14,764 nt of DNA from Pseudomonadota bacterium (GCA_023387085.1 JAEWIL010000257.1:1-14764), one strand, 5' to 3'. Positions 1 to 8,003 are shown, numbered from the stretch's first letter. Translations and numbers: made by a program. The notes: generated from the letters alone by a model not told the origin.

Positions 1-639
1 CGCGAAGTATAAATGCGGTGCGGCGCGGCCGACGAGCGGACGCGGCAGCGCCACCGCCTTGGGATCGCCATCCCGCGCGACCCTTTCGACCGCCGGGCCG
101 CCGGGATAGCCCAAACCGAGCATTTTCGCGGTCTTGTCGAAGGCTTCGCCCGCCGCATCGTCGATCGTGGTGGCAAGGCGGCGATAGTCGCCGACGCCCC
201 GCACCAGCAGCAGCTGGCAGTGGCCCCCCGAGACGAGCAGCAACAGATAGGGAAATTCGAGAGTTCCATCGGCGAGGCGCGGGCTGAGCGCGTGTCCTTC
301 GAGATGGTTCACCGCGATCAGCGGCTTGCCGGCCGCGTGGGCAAGCGCCTTGCCGGTGACGAGCCCGACCATCACGCCGCCGATCAGGCCCGGCCCCGCG
401 GTCGCCGCGATCGCATCGACGTCGGCGAGGGTTACGCCCGCATCGGCAAGCACCCCTTCGACCAGGGGGGCGAGGCGGCCGACATGCGCGCGCGCGGCGA
501 TTTCGGGAACGACGCCGCCGTAGGGCTTGTGTTCGGCCTCCTGTCCCGCGACGCGGTGCGCAAGGATGCGGCGTTCGCTATCGACGAGCGCCGCCGCGGT
601 TTCGTCGCAGCTCGATTCAAGGCCAAGGATAAGAGACAT
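1..639 (-). CDS. tsaD: tRNA N6-threonylcarbamoyladenosine transferase TsaD, N-terminal 213 codons (3' end outside window)
   Basis: TsaD works with TsaB and TsaE in the cytoplasm to move the threonylcarbamoyl group from threonylcarbamoyl-AMP onto A37 of ANN-decoding tRNAs. The minus strand reads from an ATG at 639-637 without a stop to base 1, exactly 213 codons; the family is about 340 residues, so roughly the last third is missing. The start MSLILGLESSCDETAAALVD is the family signature and sets the start codon. Further family blocks are KPYGGVVPEIAAR (38-50), TAGPGLIGGVMVG (80-92), the metal-binding NHLEGH with His112 and His116, LLVSGGHCQL (134-143) and the GEAFDKTAKMLGLGYPGGP block (164-182). 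It is divergent from hemC with 60 bases between the start codons. Nothing is odd apart from truncation by the window edge. Identification is very secure. Confidence 0.97.
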   Translation of the reverse strand, partial: MSLILGLESSCDETAAALVDSERRILAHRVAGQEAEHKPYGGVVPEIAARAHVGRLAPLVEGVLADAGVTLADVDAIAATAGPGLIGGVMVGLVTGKALAHAAGKPLIAVNHLEGHALSPRLADGTLEFPYLLLLVSGGHCQLLLVRGVGDYRRLATTIDDAAGEAFDKTAKMLGLGYPGGPAVERVARDGDPKAVALPRPLVGRAAPHLYFA

Positions 640-699
640 ATTCTTGCGCGCCCTTTACCCGCCCCTTTATCAAGAGAGCAAGTGACGCTAGCGGAAGAC
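640..699. promoter_or_regulatory. Divergent tsaD/hemC promoter region
   Basis: These 60 bases separate two divergent start codons, so promoters for both genes should lie here or just inside the genes. On the plus strand TTGCGC (644-649) and TTATCA (667-672) are 17 bases apart and would give a leader of about 20 bases for hemC. On the minus strand TTGCTC (681-676) and TAAAGG (657-652) are 18 bases apart in front of tsaD. All boxes match consensus poorly, so these are candidates only. For hemC the purine run GGAAG (693-697) lies two bases before the chosen ATG at 700. An in-frame GTG at 682 preceded by AGAGAG is a possible alternative start that would add six residues. Confidence 0.3.
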
Positions 700-1653
700 A
701 TGGCTTCTATACCGCTCCCCACCCCCGCGCATCCGCTGCGCATCGGCACCCGCGCCTCGCCGCTCGCGCTCGCGCAGGCGAACATCGCGGCGGCGGCTTT
801 GGCGAAGGCGCACGCCATCGACCTTGCCGCGCTGGCAATCGTCCCGATGACCGCGACCGGCGACAGGATTCAGGATCGCGCGCTTGCCGACGTCGGCGGC
901 AAGGCGCTGTGGACGCGCGAACTCGACACCGCGCTCGATGCCGGCGCAATCGATATCGCGGTCCATTCGCTGAAGGACGTCGAAACCCTGCGCGATCCGC
1001 GCTTTATCCTCGGTGCAATGCTCGAACGCGCCGATCCGCGCGACCGGCTGGTGGTCCCCGCGGGCAGTACCGATGCGATGATCGCTGATTTGCCGCACGG
1101 CGCGCGGCTGGGGACGAGCAGTCCGCGCCGCGCCGCGCAGGTGCGCCGGTTGCGACCGGATCTCGTCACGACCTTGCTGCGCGGAAACGTCCAGACGCGC
1201 TTGTCGAAACTCCAAGGCGGCGAGGTCGACGCGACGCTGCTTGCGGCCGCCGGTCTCGACCGGCTCGGGATGCATGGTATCGGCCGCGCGCAGCCGGTCG
1301 ACATGCTGTTACCGGCGGCCTCGCAGGGCGCGATAGGCATCGAATGCCGTGCCGATGATGCGGCGACCTTCGGGTTGGTGAAGGCGATCGACCATGCACC
1401 GACGCATCGTGCGGTGGCGGCCGAACGTGCGTTGCTTGCCGCGCTCGGCGGCGATTGCCGCTCGCCCATCGCGGCGCATGCGCATTGGCGCGAGGATGGC
1501 ACGCTGCGCCTCGATGCCGAGATTTATTCGAACGACGGCGCAGAGCATGTCGCGGGCCATGCCATAATCTTTGGCGAAGGCGATGCCGAAGCGCTTGCAC
1601 GCCGATTGCTGGCCGAGGCGCCCGAGGCGGTGCGGCGGCTTTTTGCGGCGTGA
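700..1653 (+). CDS. hemC: Hydroxymethylbilane synthase (porphobilinogen deaminase)
   Basis: HemC joins four porphobilinogen molecules into linear hydroxymethylbilane, the step before uroporphyrinogen III in haem and other tetrapyrrole synthesis; it is cytoplasmic. The 317-residue product has the normal family length. It shows RIGTRASPLALAQA near the N terminus (14-27), GGKALWTREL (66-75), AVHSLKDV (87-94) with the catalytic Asp93, LGTSSPRRAAQVRRLRPDL (137-155) and LRGNVQTRLSKL (160-171), which contact substrate and cofactor, and GGDCRSPIAAHA (250-261). Cys253 is expected to carry the dipyrromethane cofactor. The frame is open far upstream, through the antisense of tsaD, so length alone would place the start wrongly; the ATG at 700 is chosen because it lies shortly before the first conserved block. 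The stop overlaps the hemD start. Identification is certain. Confidence 0.97.
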   Translation: MASIPLPTPAHPLRIGTRASPLALAQANIAAAALAKAHAIDLAALAIVPMTATGDRIQDRALADVGGKALWTRELDTALDAGAIDIAVHSLKDVETLRDPRFILGAMLERADPRDRLVVPAGSTDAMIADLPHGARLGTSSPRRAAQVRRLRPDLVTTLLRGNVQTRLSKLQGGEVDATLLAAAGLDRLGMHGIGRAQPVDMLLPAASQGAIGIECRADDAATFGLVKAIDHAPTHRAVAAERALLAALGGDCRSPIAAHAHWREDGTLRLDAEIYSNDGAEHVAGHAIIFGEGDAEALARRLLAEAPEAVRRLFAA

Positions 1654-2339
1654 GCGAAAGCCTGCCGCTTCTTGTCACCCGCGCCGATCCCGGCGGGGCC
1701 AAGACTTTCGAGCGCGCGCGGGCAGAGGGGCTCGATGCGCGGCACATCCCGCTGTTCGCGGCGCGGCCGGTGGCCTGGGAGGCGCCGCAAGCTGCCGGCT
1801 TCGATGCGATTCTGTTGACGAGCGCCCAAGCGGCGCGGCTGGGCGGGCCGCAACTGGCCGGGCTCGCCAGCCTGCCCGTCCATGCGGTCGGTGAAGCAAC
1901 GGCGTCGGCCGCGCGCGCCGCCGGGCTGCGTGTCTCTGTGACGGGCGAACGCGATGTGCGGACGCTTCTGGACGGCATGGCGTCACCAAAGACGCAGCGC
2001 TTGCTGTGGCTGTGCGGACGCGACCGGACGGCGGTCGATGCGCAGGGAATCGCGATCACGCCGCTGCCCGTCTATGCGGTCGATGCCACGCCGCCGCCCC
2101 CCGAATGGGATCGCTCGATCGCTGCTCCCGCCATCGTCATGGCGCATTCGGCGCGCGGCGCGGCGCGGATCGCCGAACTCGCGGGCGATCGGCGTAAGCA
2201 TTTGACCTTGCTCGCGATCAGCACTGCCGTGGCGGCCGAAGCGGGCGAGGGTTGGGCCGCGAAGGCCGTTTCGCGCCGACCCGACGATGCCGCGATGTTG
2301 GCAGAGGCGCATGCTTTGTGCCACAAGGGCCCCCGATAA
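1650..2339 (+). CDS. hemD: Uroporphyrinogen-III synthase
   Basis: HemD closes hydroxymethylbilane into uroporphyrinogen III with inversion of ring D. The family is poorly conserved in sequence, so the call rests on weak motifs plus context. The start is a GTG at 1650 that overlaps the hemC stop (GTGA), implying translational coupling. The product has 229 residues, slightly short of the usual 240-260. It opens with LPLLVTRADPGGAKTFERAR (5-24), typical of the first lobe. It then shows FDAILLTSAQAARLGG (51-66), VHAVGEATASAARAAGLRV (77-95), VYAVDATPPP (141-150) and VMAHSARGAARIAEL (163-177), the expected pattern of two alternating HemD domains. Its position between hemC and a mitofilin-like gene is common in alphaproteobacteria. 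No catalytic residue can be named, because the family works largely by shaping the substrate. Confidence 0.92.
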   Translation: MSESLPLLVTRADPGGAKTFERARAEGLDARHIPLFAARPVAWEAPQAAGFDAILLTSAQAARLGGPQLAGLASLPVHAVGEATASAARAAGLRVSVTGERDVRTLLDGMASPKTQRLLWLCGRDRTAVDAQGIAITPLPVYAVDATPPPPEWDRSIAAPAIVMAHSARGAARIAELAGDRRKHLTLLAISTAVAAEAGEGWAAKAVSRRPDDAAMLAEAHALCHKGPR

Positions 2340-2359
2340 GGGTCGTTCGAAAGAGACAC

Positions 2360-3265
2360 ATGACAATCGACAGCATCGACAGGACTGCGCCCGCCGACGG
2401 TGCGGCCCCGGTGAAAAGGCTTTCGCTGCGGGCGCTTTTTATTGCCGCACTGACCTTGTTGATCGTTGGAATAGTCGGCGGCGGTTGGGCGATGAGTCGC
2501 TGGCTCGCCACCGATACGCCGCCGCTGGCTAAGGTGGCCGCGAAGGATACACCGAGCGGCGCCCTGGCCGTTGTCGGCGAGGCGCCGGTCGCTGGACAGG
2601 GCGGCAGTCAACCGCTGATCGTCGCGCCGGTCGATGGCGCGGATGCGCTCGCTGCGCGCGTTGCGGAACTGGAGCAGCGCCTCTCGCGCATTACCTTGCA
2701 GGCCGAATCGGCGTCGGGCAACGCCTCGCGCGCCGAGGGGCTGCTTGTCGCTTTCGCGGTGCGCCGCGCGCTCGATCGGGGGCTGTCGCTGGGCTATCTC
2801 GAGGCGCAGCTTCGCCTGCGCTTCGGCGATGACCAGCCCAATGCGGTGAAGACGATCATCGAAACCTCGCGCGAGCCGGTAACGCTGGAGCAGCTCCGGA
2901 CCGAACTCGATGCGATCGCCCCCGAACTCGTCGGCCGCAGTGGCGATAACGGCAGTCTGTGGACCGGATTCCGCCGCGAACTCGGCGAATTGTTCGTCGT
3001 TCGTCCCGCGGGCACCCAGTCACCGCGCGCGACCGAGCGGCTCGAACGCGCGCGCCGCTATCTTGCCGGAGGGATGACCGACAAGGCGATTGCAGAGGTT
3101 CAGGCGATGCCCGGGGCCGCCGCCGCCGGCGAATGGCTGATCGAAGCGCGCCGCTATCATGAGGCGCGCCGCGCGCTTGACCTGATCGAGACCGCGGCGA
3201 TATTGGAGCCGCGCGACGGAACCGCCGTCGCAATGGCCCGCAAACCGGCCGATCCGACCCCTTAG
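2360..3265 (+). CDS. Mitofilin/Mic60-like membrane-anchored coiled-coil protein (COG4223 type)
   Basis: The product of 301 residues has a short basic cytoplasmic N terminus, one membrane helix at about 23-45 (LSLRALFIAALTLLIVGIVG), a low-complexity Ala/Pro/Gly linker (about 50-92), a predicted coiled coil (about 94-125, around AARVAELEQRLSRI) and a helical C-terminal domain. The C-terminal part has the layout of the mitofilin signature: LGELFVVRPAG (208-218), then an ERARRYLAGGMTDKAIAEV block (229-247), MPGAAAAGEWLIEARRYHEA (250-269) and a closing helix. In alphaproteobacteria the Mic60 homologue commonly lies directly after hemD, as here. Mic60 shapes inner-membrane cristae in mitochondria and intracytoplasmic membranes in some bacteria; its job in a bacterium without such membranes is unclear. 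The ATG at 2360 follows AAAGAGA, 20 bases after hemD, and an earlier in-frame ATG lies inside hemD. Topology is clear; the Mic60 assignment is a motif- and context-based inference. Confidence 0.75.
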   Translation: MTIDSIDRTAPADGAAPVKRLSLRALFIAALTLLIVGIVGGGWAMSRWLATDTPPLAKVAAKDTPSGALAVVGEAPVAGQGGSQPLIVAPVDGADALAARVAELEQRLSRITLQAESASGNASRAEGLLVAFAVRRALDRGLSLGYLEAQLRLRFGDDQPNAVKTIIETSREPVTLEQLRTELDAIAPELVGRSGDNGSLWTGFRRELGELFVVRPAGTQSPRATERLERARRYLAGGMTDKAIAEVQAMPGAAAAGEWLIEARRYHEARRALDLIETAAILEPRDGTAVAMARKPADPTP

Positions 3266-3300
3266 CGATCTTTCAGGTCGCGCCGTTAGAAAGCCGACCC

Positions 3301-4503
3301 ATGGCCCTCGCCGATCCACAGCGCATCGAATCGCTCGACCCGTTCGATCCCCTCCAGCTCGATGACCAGCTGAGCGAAGACGAGCGGATGATCCGCGACG
3401 CCGCGCGCGCCTATGCCGAAGGCGAACTGCTGCCGCGCGTGACCTCGGCGTTTCTCAATGAGCGGTTCGACCGTGAGATTATGTCCGAAATGGGCGCTCT
3501 CGGCCTGCTCGGCGCGACGATCGATCCCGAATATGGCGGGGCGGGGCTGAATTACGTGTCGTACGGGCTAATCGCGCGCGAGGTCGAACGGATCGATTCG
3601 GGTTATCGCTCGGCCTGTTCGGTGCAAAGCTCGCTCGTGATCCACCCGATCAACGCCTATGGCAGCGAAGAGCAGAGGCGCAAATATCTCCCCGGACTGA
3701 CCTCCGGCGAACTCGTCGGCTGTTTCGGCCTCACCGAGCCCGACGCGGGCAGCGACCCCGGCAGCATGCGCACGCGCGCCGAGAAGATCGAGGGCGGCTA
3801 TCGCCTCAAGGGCGCGAAGATGTGGATTACCAATGCGCCGATCGCCGACGTTTTCGTCGTCTGGGCAAAATCCGATGCGCACGATGGTGAGATCCGGGGC
3901 TTTGTTCTCGAAAAGGGGATGAAGGGCCTATCGGCGCCGAAGATCGAGGGCAAGGTCTCGCTGCGCGCGTCTATCACCGGCGAGATCGTGATGGACGGAG
4001 TCGAGGTCGGCGAAGACGCGTTGCTGCCGCACGTCTCCGGGCTCAAAGGCCCGTTCGGCTGTCTCAACCGCGCGCGTTACGGCATCGGCTGGGGCGCGAT
4101 GGGCGCGGCGGAGTTCTGCTACGAGGCGGCGCGGGGTTACACGCTCGAGCGCAAGCAGTTCGGGCGGCCGCTGGCGGCGAACCAGATCGTCCAGCTCAAG
4201 CTCGCCAATATGCTGACCGAAATCGCGATGGGCCTCCAGACCGCACTGCGTGTCGGCCGTCTGATCGACGACGGCCGGCTCGTCCCCGATGCCATCAGCC
4301 TTTTGAAGCGCAACAATTGCGGCAAGGCGCTCGATATCGCGCGCGTCGCGCGCGATATGCACGGCGGCAACGGCATTTCTGCCGACTATCATGTCATCCG
4401 CCACGCGGTGAACCTCGAGACGGTGAACACCTATGAGGGCACGCACGACGTCCATGCGCTGATCCTCGGCCGCGCGATCACCGGCATTCCTGCCTTTTTC
4501 TGA
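3301..4503 (+). CDS. gcdH: Glutaryl-CoA dehydrogenase (acyl-CoA dehydrogenase family)
   Basis: The enzyme is an FAD-dependent acyl-CoA dehydrogenase that oxidises and decarboxylates glutaryl-CoA to crotonyl-CoA and CO2, passing electrons to electron-transfer flavoprotein. It is used in degradation of lysine, tryptophan, glutarate and some aromatics. The 400-residue product resembles the human enzyme throughout: REVERIDSGYRSACSVQSS (93-111), CFGLTEPDAGSDP around 141-153, KMWITNAPIADVFVVWAKS, GPFGCLNRARYGIGWG, SLLKRNNCGKALDIARVARD and NTYEGTHDVHALILGRAITG near the C terminus. Glu379 in YEGTHD is the expected catalytic base, and Arg103 matches the arginine that distinguishes glutaryl-CoA enzymes by binding the distal carboxylate. 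The ATG at 3301 lacks a strong ribosome-binding site and follows the previous gene by 35 bases. The CoA-transferase gene begins one base after its stop. Function is secure. Confidence 0.96.
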   Translation: MALADPQRIESLDPFDPLQLDDQLSEDERMIRDAARAYAEGELLPRVTSAFLNERFDREIMSEMGALGLLGATIDPEYGGAGLNYVSYGLIAREVERIDSGYRSACSVQSSLVIHPINAYGSEEQRRKYLPGLTSGELVGCFGLTEPDAGSDPGSMRTRAEKIEGGYRLKGAKMWITNAPIADVFVVWAKSDAHDGEIRGFVLEKGMKGLSAPKIEGKVSLRASITGEIVMDGVEVGEDALLPHVSGLKGPFGCLNRARYGIGWGAMGAAEFCYEAARGYTLERKQFGRPLAANQIVQLKLANMLTEIAMGLQTALRVGRLIDDGRLVPDAISLLKRNNCGKALDIARVARDMHGGNGISADYHVIRHAVNLETVNTYEGTHDVHALILGRAITGIPAFF

Positions 4504-4504
4504 G

Positions 4505-5623
4505 ATGAAGCCGCTCGAAGGACTGCGCGTCGTCGAACTGGCGCGTGTGCTCGCCGGGCCATGGAGCGGGCAGCTGCTCGCCGATCTCGGCGCCGAGGTG
4601 GTGAAGGTCGAGCGACCCGGCGCGGGCGACGACACGCGCGAATGGGGGCCGCCGTTCGTGACCGGCGCAAACGGCGAGAATCTCGGCGCCGCCTATTATC
4701 ACAGTTGCAACCGCGGCAAGCGGAGCGTTGCGATCGATATCGCAACGGCCGACGGCCAAGCGGCGGTTCGCGCGTTGCTAGCCGATGCCGATGTCGTGAT
4801 CGAGAATTACAAGGTCGGCGGGCTCGTCAAATATGGACTCGACCCCGCGACCCTTCGCGCCGATTTCCCCCGATTGATCGTCTGCTCGGTTACCGGTTTC
4901 GGCCAGAGCGGCCCCTATGCCCACCGCGCCGGCTATGACTATATCGTCCAGGCGATGAGCGGGTTCATGTCGCTGACCGGCGAGCCCGACGGCGCTCCCC
5001 AAAAGGCCGGTATCGCCTATGCCGATATTTTCACCGGCATGTATGCGACGGTCGCGATTCTCGCGGCGCTGCGGCGCCGTGACGTCACGGGTGCGGGTGG
5101 GCATATCGACATGGCATTGCTCGACAGCCAGGTCGCGGTGCTCGCCAATCAGGCGGCCAATTATCTCGCGAGCGGTGTGGTGCCGAAACGGATGGGCCAC
5201 GCGCATGCCAATGTCGTGCCCTATCAGCTTTTCGCGACCGCCGACGGCCAGCTCGTGATCGCGGTGGGGAACGACGGCCAGTATCGCAAGCTGTGCGCGG
5301 TTCTGGGTCAGCCCGAATGGGCCGACGATGCGCGCTTTGCGACCAATGCGGCGCGGCTGGCCAATCGCGCCGAACTCATCCCGTTGCTCGCGGCGAAGAT
5401 TGCGACATGGGATGCGCAGCCCTTATCGCTGGCGCTGGAGGCGGAGGGTGTTCCCGCCGGGCCGATCAACGACCTCGCGCAGGTGTTCGACGATCCGCAG
5501 GTCGTGGCGCGCGGCATGCGCGTCCGGCCCGAGGGGGCATCGATCGATGGCGTCGCAAGCCCGATTGTCATCGATGGCGAGCGCATGGTCGCCGCAACGG
5601 GCGCTCCGCCGCTTCCCACATAG
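4505..5623 (+). CDS. Family III CoA-transferase (CaiB/BaiF type), probably glutarate-activating
   Basis: Class III CoA-transferases move CoA between carboxylic acids through an aspartyl-CoA thioester. The product has 372 residues, a little shorter than the common 390-430. It opens with LEGLRVVELARVLAGPWSGQ (4-23) and LADLGAEVVKVERPGAGDDT (26-45), then shows NRGKRSVAIDI (69-79), VIENYKVGGLVKYGLD (98-113), VTGFGQSGPY (129-138) and GYDYIVQAMSGFMSLTGEPD (143-162). The aspartate aligned with the catalytic Asp169 of formyl-CoA transferase is Asp174 in GIAYADIFTGMY. The gene starts one base after the gcdH stop, so the two are very probably co-translated. This context suggests a glutarate CoA-transferase (like human SUGCT) supplying glutaryl-CoA. 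The fold is certain; the substrate is inferred from context only, and another dicarboxylate is possible. Confidence 0.85.
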   Translation: MKPLEGLRVVELARVLAGPWSGQLLADLGAEVVKVERPGAGDDTREWGPPFVTGANGENLGAAYYHSCNRGKRSVAIDIATADGQAAVRALLADADVVIENYKVGGLVKYGLDPATLRADFPRLIVCSVTGFGQSGPYAHRAGYDYIVQAMSGFMSLTGEPDGAPQKAGIAYADIFTGMYATVAILAALRRRDVTGAGGHIDMALLDSQVAVLANQAANYLASGVVPKRMGHAHANVVPYQLFATADGQLVIAVGNDGQYRKLCAVLGQPEWADDARFATNAARLANRAELIPLLAAKIATWDAQPLSLALEAEGVPAGPINDLAQVFDDPQVVARGMRVRPEGASIDGVASPIVIDGERMVAATGAPPLPT

Positions 5624-5664
5624 AAAAAGGGGCGCCACAACGGACGCCCCTTTCCCCCTTTTTT
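5624..5664. terminator. Bidirectional rho-independent terminator between convergent genes
   Basis: The stem pairs AAAGGGGCG (5626-5634) perfectly with CGCCCCTTT (5645-5653). CC (5635-5636) and GG (5642-5643) can extend it across a bulged A5644. On the plus strand the stem is followed by CCCCC and six T (5659-5664). On the minus strand the A run at 5624-5628 reads as T straight after the stem. It begins right after the CoA-transferase stop (5623) and lies 12 bases beyond the receptor stop (5676). It therefore probably ends both transcription units. Confidence 0.85.
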
Positions 5665-5672
5665 GGTTCGAC

Positions 5673-5689
5673 CGGTCAGAATTTGACCG
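5673..5689. repeat. Small inverted repeat over the receptor stop codon
   Basis: CGGTCA (5673-5678) and TGACCG (5684-5689) form a perfect six-base inverted repeat with a five-base loop. The left arm includes the stop codon of the TonB-dependent receptor (TCA on the plus strand at 5676-5678). It lies 9 bases beyond the plus-strand T run of the main terminator and could form a second hairpin in transcripts from either side. It may also be coincidence, since the bases encode the usual receptor ending TVKF. Confidence 0.35.
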
Positions 5690-8003
5690 TGCCGGTGACG
5701 AAGACCTGGCGCGGGTTGCCATAGAAGGCAGTCAGTACACCCTCGAGCCCCAGTGTCGAGGCGCCGGCGGCGTTCTGATAATTATAGCCCGAGGTGATAT
5801 AGCGCTTGTCGGTCAGGTTCTTGCCGTGGACGCCGATCGAGTAATTGCCGCTGTCGGCGGTCCAGACCAGGCTGGCATCCCACAGGACATAGCCCGGCTG
5901 GTCGAGCGCGGGGATCGGCACCTCGAACTGGTGGGTCAGGCTGCGATAGGTGAGGCCGGTCGAGGCATCGATGTTACCGCCCATTGCGGGGATGCCCACC
6001 GCGAAAGAGCCCATCACCGTCCATTTCGGCGTGTTCTGGAAGGTGCGCTGATTGGCGACATCGGTGCCGGTCGGACCGATGAAGCGCTTGTATTTGGCGT
6101 CGATGAAACCGAACCCGCCATTGAAGCGGAAGGTCGAACCCGCGCCCGCGAAATCGCGTGCGAGGGTTGCGGTCGCCTCCCCCTCTATACCCTGGAGGCG
6201 CGCTTTCGCTGCATTGGTGGTGATGCCGCAGAAGCTCTGGATGCCGCCGACGAGGCAGCCGACCGAGCCCGGAATCTGGACGTCCTGATAGTCCATGTAA
6301 AAGCCCGCGAGACTAAGCGTCAGGCGGCGATCGCGCAGCGATCCCTTGTAGCCGATTTCATAGCTGTCGACCTTTTCGGGGTCGAAGGCGAGGAAGTTGA
6401 AGATATCGTCGTAGGTGCGGCCTGCGGCGGGGTTGCTGATCGGCGCCGAGGTACCCGATCCGCGTGGATCGAAACCGCCGCCTTTGAAGCCCTTCGAATA
6501 GGAGGCGTAGACCATGTTGTTTTCGTCGGGCTTGAAGCTCAGTGAGGCGCGCGGCGTGAATTCCTTGAAGGTACGGCCGCCGCGGAAGTCCGTCGCCACA
6601 GCGATCGCGATCGGATCGAGCGTGCCGCCGAATTCGGGTGACAGGCCGGTGATCCGCGTCGCCTTGTAAACGAAGGCGTTGCGGTGATCGTTGGTGTAAC
6701 GGCCGCCGACCGACAGGCTGAGCCGGTCGGTGAAGTCGAAAGTGAAGTCGCCGAACACCGACCAGGTTTTGGTCCGGACGTCGCCCGCCGTATAGGCGTT
6801 GAGGCCGGGGAAACCGATTGCCGTGCCCGTCAGGCCGAGCAGCACGTCGAACGAGGTCGCCGCCTTGGCGTCGAGATAATAGAAGCCAAGAAGGCCGTGC
6901 AGCCGGTCGCTTTCGTAAAGAAGCTGGAATTCCTGGCTCAGCTGCTCGTTGCGGTAGACGGCGGGCACGTCGACATCGACTGCGGGTAGCGCGTCGAAAT
7001 CGATCGGCGTATAGCTCGTATCCTTCCGCCACGCGCTGATCGAACGCAGCGTCAGATTGTCGGTCAGCTCGGCCGAGACGTTCATCGCGAGGCCGTATGC
7101 CTTCACGTCCTGCTTGGGGTCGTTGAGGCCCGCGCGCGTGTCGTACACATCGTCGAGGACGGGGGCGCCCGAGACGAGGCCGGGGATCAAACGGTGGCCG
7201 TTGCGCGGATCGGATTTGTCGCGAGTATAATCGCCCGACATGCGGATCAGCACCGGCGCACCGTTGCCGCCGAGTTCGATCGTGCCGCGGCCGGCCCAGA
7301 CGTCCTTGTTGTAATTCTCCAGGCCCGGAATGGTCAGATTGTCGCCGAACCCGCCGCGCGACAGGCGCGCGACCGAACCGCCGATACGAAACATATCGCT
7401 GATCGGCGCGCTGCCGGTGACGACCAGGTCGGCCTGCTTGTAGGTGCCGAGTGTGCCGCGGATGCGCAGCTCGGGCGAATCGGGATTGAGCGGGCGCGTC
7501 ACATATTTCACCGCGCCGCCAATCGTATTGCGGCCATAGAGCGTGCCCTGCGGCCCGCGCAGCACCTCGATCCGCTCGACGTCGTAGATGTCGAGCACCG
7601 CGCCCTGCGGCCGGTTCAGATAGACGTCGTCGAGGTAGATGCCGACGCCCGCCTCGAAGCCCGGCACGGGATCCTGCTGGCCCACGCCGCGGATGAAGGC
7701 GGTCAGCGTCGAGTTGGTGCCGCGCGAATTTTCGAGTGTCGTATTCGGCGCCATGTTGGCGACGTCGGTGATGTCGATCGCCCCCGCCTTGGCGAGCGTG
7801 TCGCCCGACAGCGCGGTGACCGCGATCGGCACGTCGATCAGCCGCTCGTCGCGGCGGCGCGCCGAGACGATGATTTCGTCGCCGTCGTCGCTACTCGCGC
7901 TGTCGGCTTCCTGCGCGTGCGCGGCGGTGGGTGCGAATGTCAGCATCGACAGCGCGCTCGTCGCATAAATGGCGTGGCGCAGCGAACGGGCGAAAGGACG
8001 CAT
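5676..8003 (-). CDS. TonB-dependent outer-membrane receptor, substrate unknown
   Basis: This is an energised outer-membrane importer powered by TonB-ExbBD. The 775-residue product begins with a Sec signal peptide (1-30, cleavage expected after AHA, before QEAD). A TonB-box-like segment DEIIVSARRRDE follows (42-53), then a plug domain (about 55-170) with VPIAVTALSGDTL, TAFIRGVGQQDP, GIYLDDVYLN and DVERIEVLRGPQGTLYGRNT. The rest is a 22-strand type beta-barrel with alternating aromatic strands, ending in the outer-membrane targeting phenylalanine (GTVKF). The start is the ATG at 8003, preceded by a clear GGGAGAG ribosome site; the frame stays open upstream but has no signal peptide there. There is no FecA-type signalling extension. 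A TetR-family gene diverges from it. Sphingomonads use many such receptors for siderophores, vitamin B12, sugars and aromatic compounds, and the sequence does not show which applies here. Confidence 0.95.
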   Translation of the reverse strand: MRPFARSLRHAIYATSALSMLTFAPTAAHAQEADSASSDDGDEIIVSARRRDERLIDVPIAVTALSGDTLAKAGAIDITDVANMAPNTTLENSRGTNSTLTAFIRGVGQQDPVPGFEAGVGIYLDDVYLNRPQGAVLDIYDVERIEVLRGPQGTLYGRNTIGGAVKYVTRPLNPDSPELRIRGTLGTYKQADLVVTGSAPISDMFRIGGSVARLSRGGFGDNLTIPGLENYNKDVWAGRGTIELGGNGAPVLIRMSGDYTRDKSDPRNGHRLIPGLVSGAPVLDDVYDTRAGLNDPKQDVKAYGLAMNVSAELTDNLTLRSISAWRKDTSYTPIDFDALPAVDVDVPAVYRNEQLSQEFQLLYESDRLHGLLGFYYLDAKAATSFDVLLGLTGTAIGFPGLNAYTAGDVRTKTWSVFGDFTFDFTDRLSLSVGGRYTNDHRNAFVYKATRITGLSPEFGGTLDPIAIAVATDFRGGRTFKEFTPRASLSFKPDENNMVYASYSKGFKGGGFDPRGSGTSAPISNPAAGRTYDDIFNFLAFDPEKVDSYEIGYKGSLRDRRLTLSLAGFYMDYQDVQIPGSVGCLVGGIQSFCGITTNAAKARLQGIEGEATATLARDFAGAGSTFRFNGGFGFIDAKYKRFIGPTGTDVANQRTFQNTPKWTVMGSFAVGIPAMGGNIDASTGLTYRSLTHQFEVPIPALDQPGYVLWDASLVWTADSGNYSIGVHGKNLTDKRYITSGYNYQNAAGASTLGLEGVLTAFYGNPRQVFVTGTVKF

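Noticed and set aside
651..669. Direct repeat CCCTTTA at 651-657 and 663-669 between tsaD and hemC
   Set aside because: Two seven-base copies 12 bases apart in a C-rich spacer are too short to separate from chance without conservation data.
13..699. Open frame continuous with hemC reaching back to base 13 (would give a 546-residue protein)
   Set aside because: This stretch is the antisense of tsaD. The tsaD reading on the minus strand has full family conservation, and hemC homologues begin near the ATG at 700.
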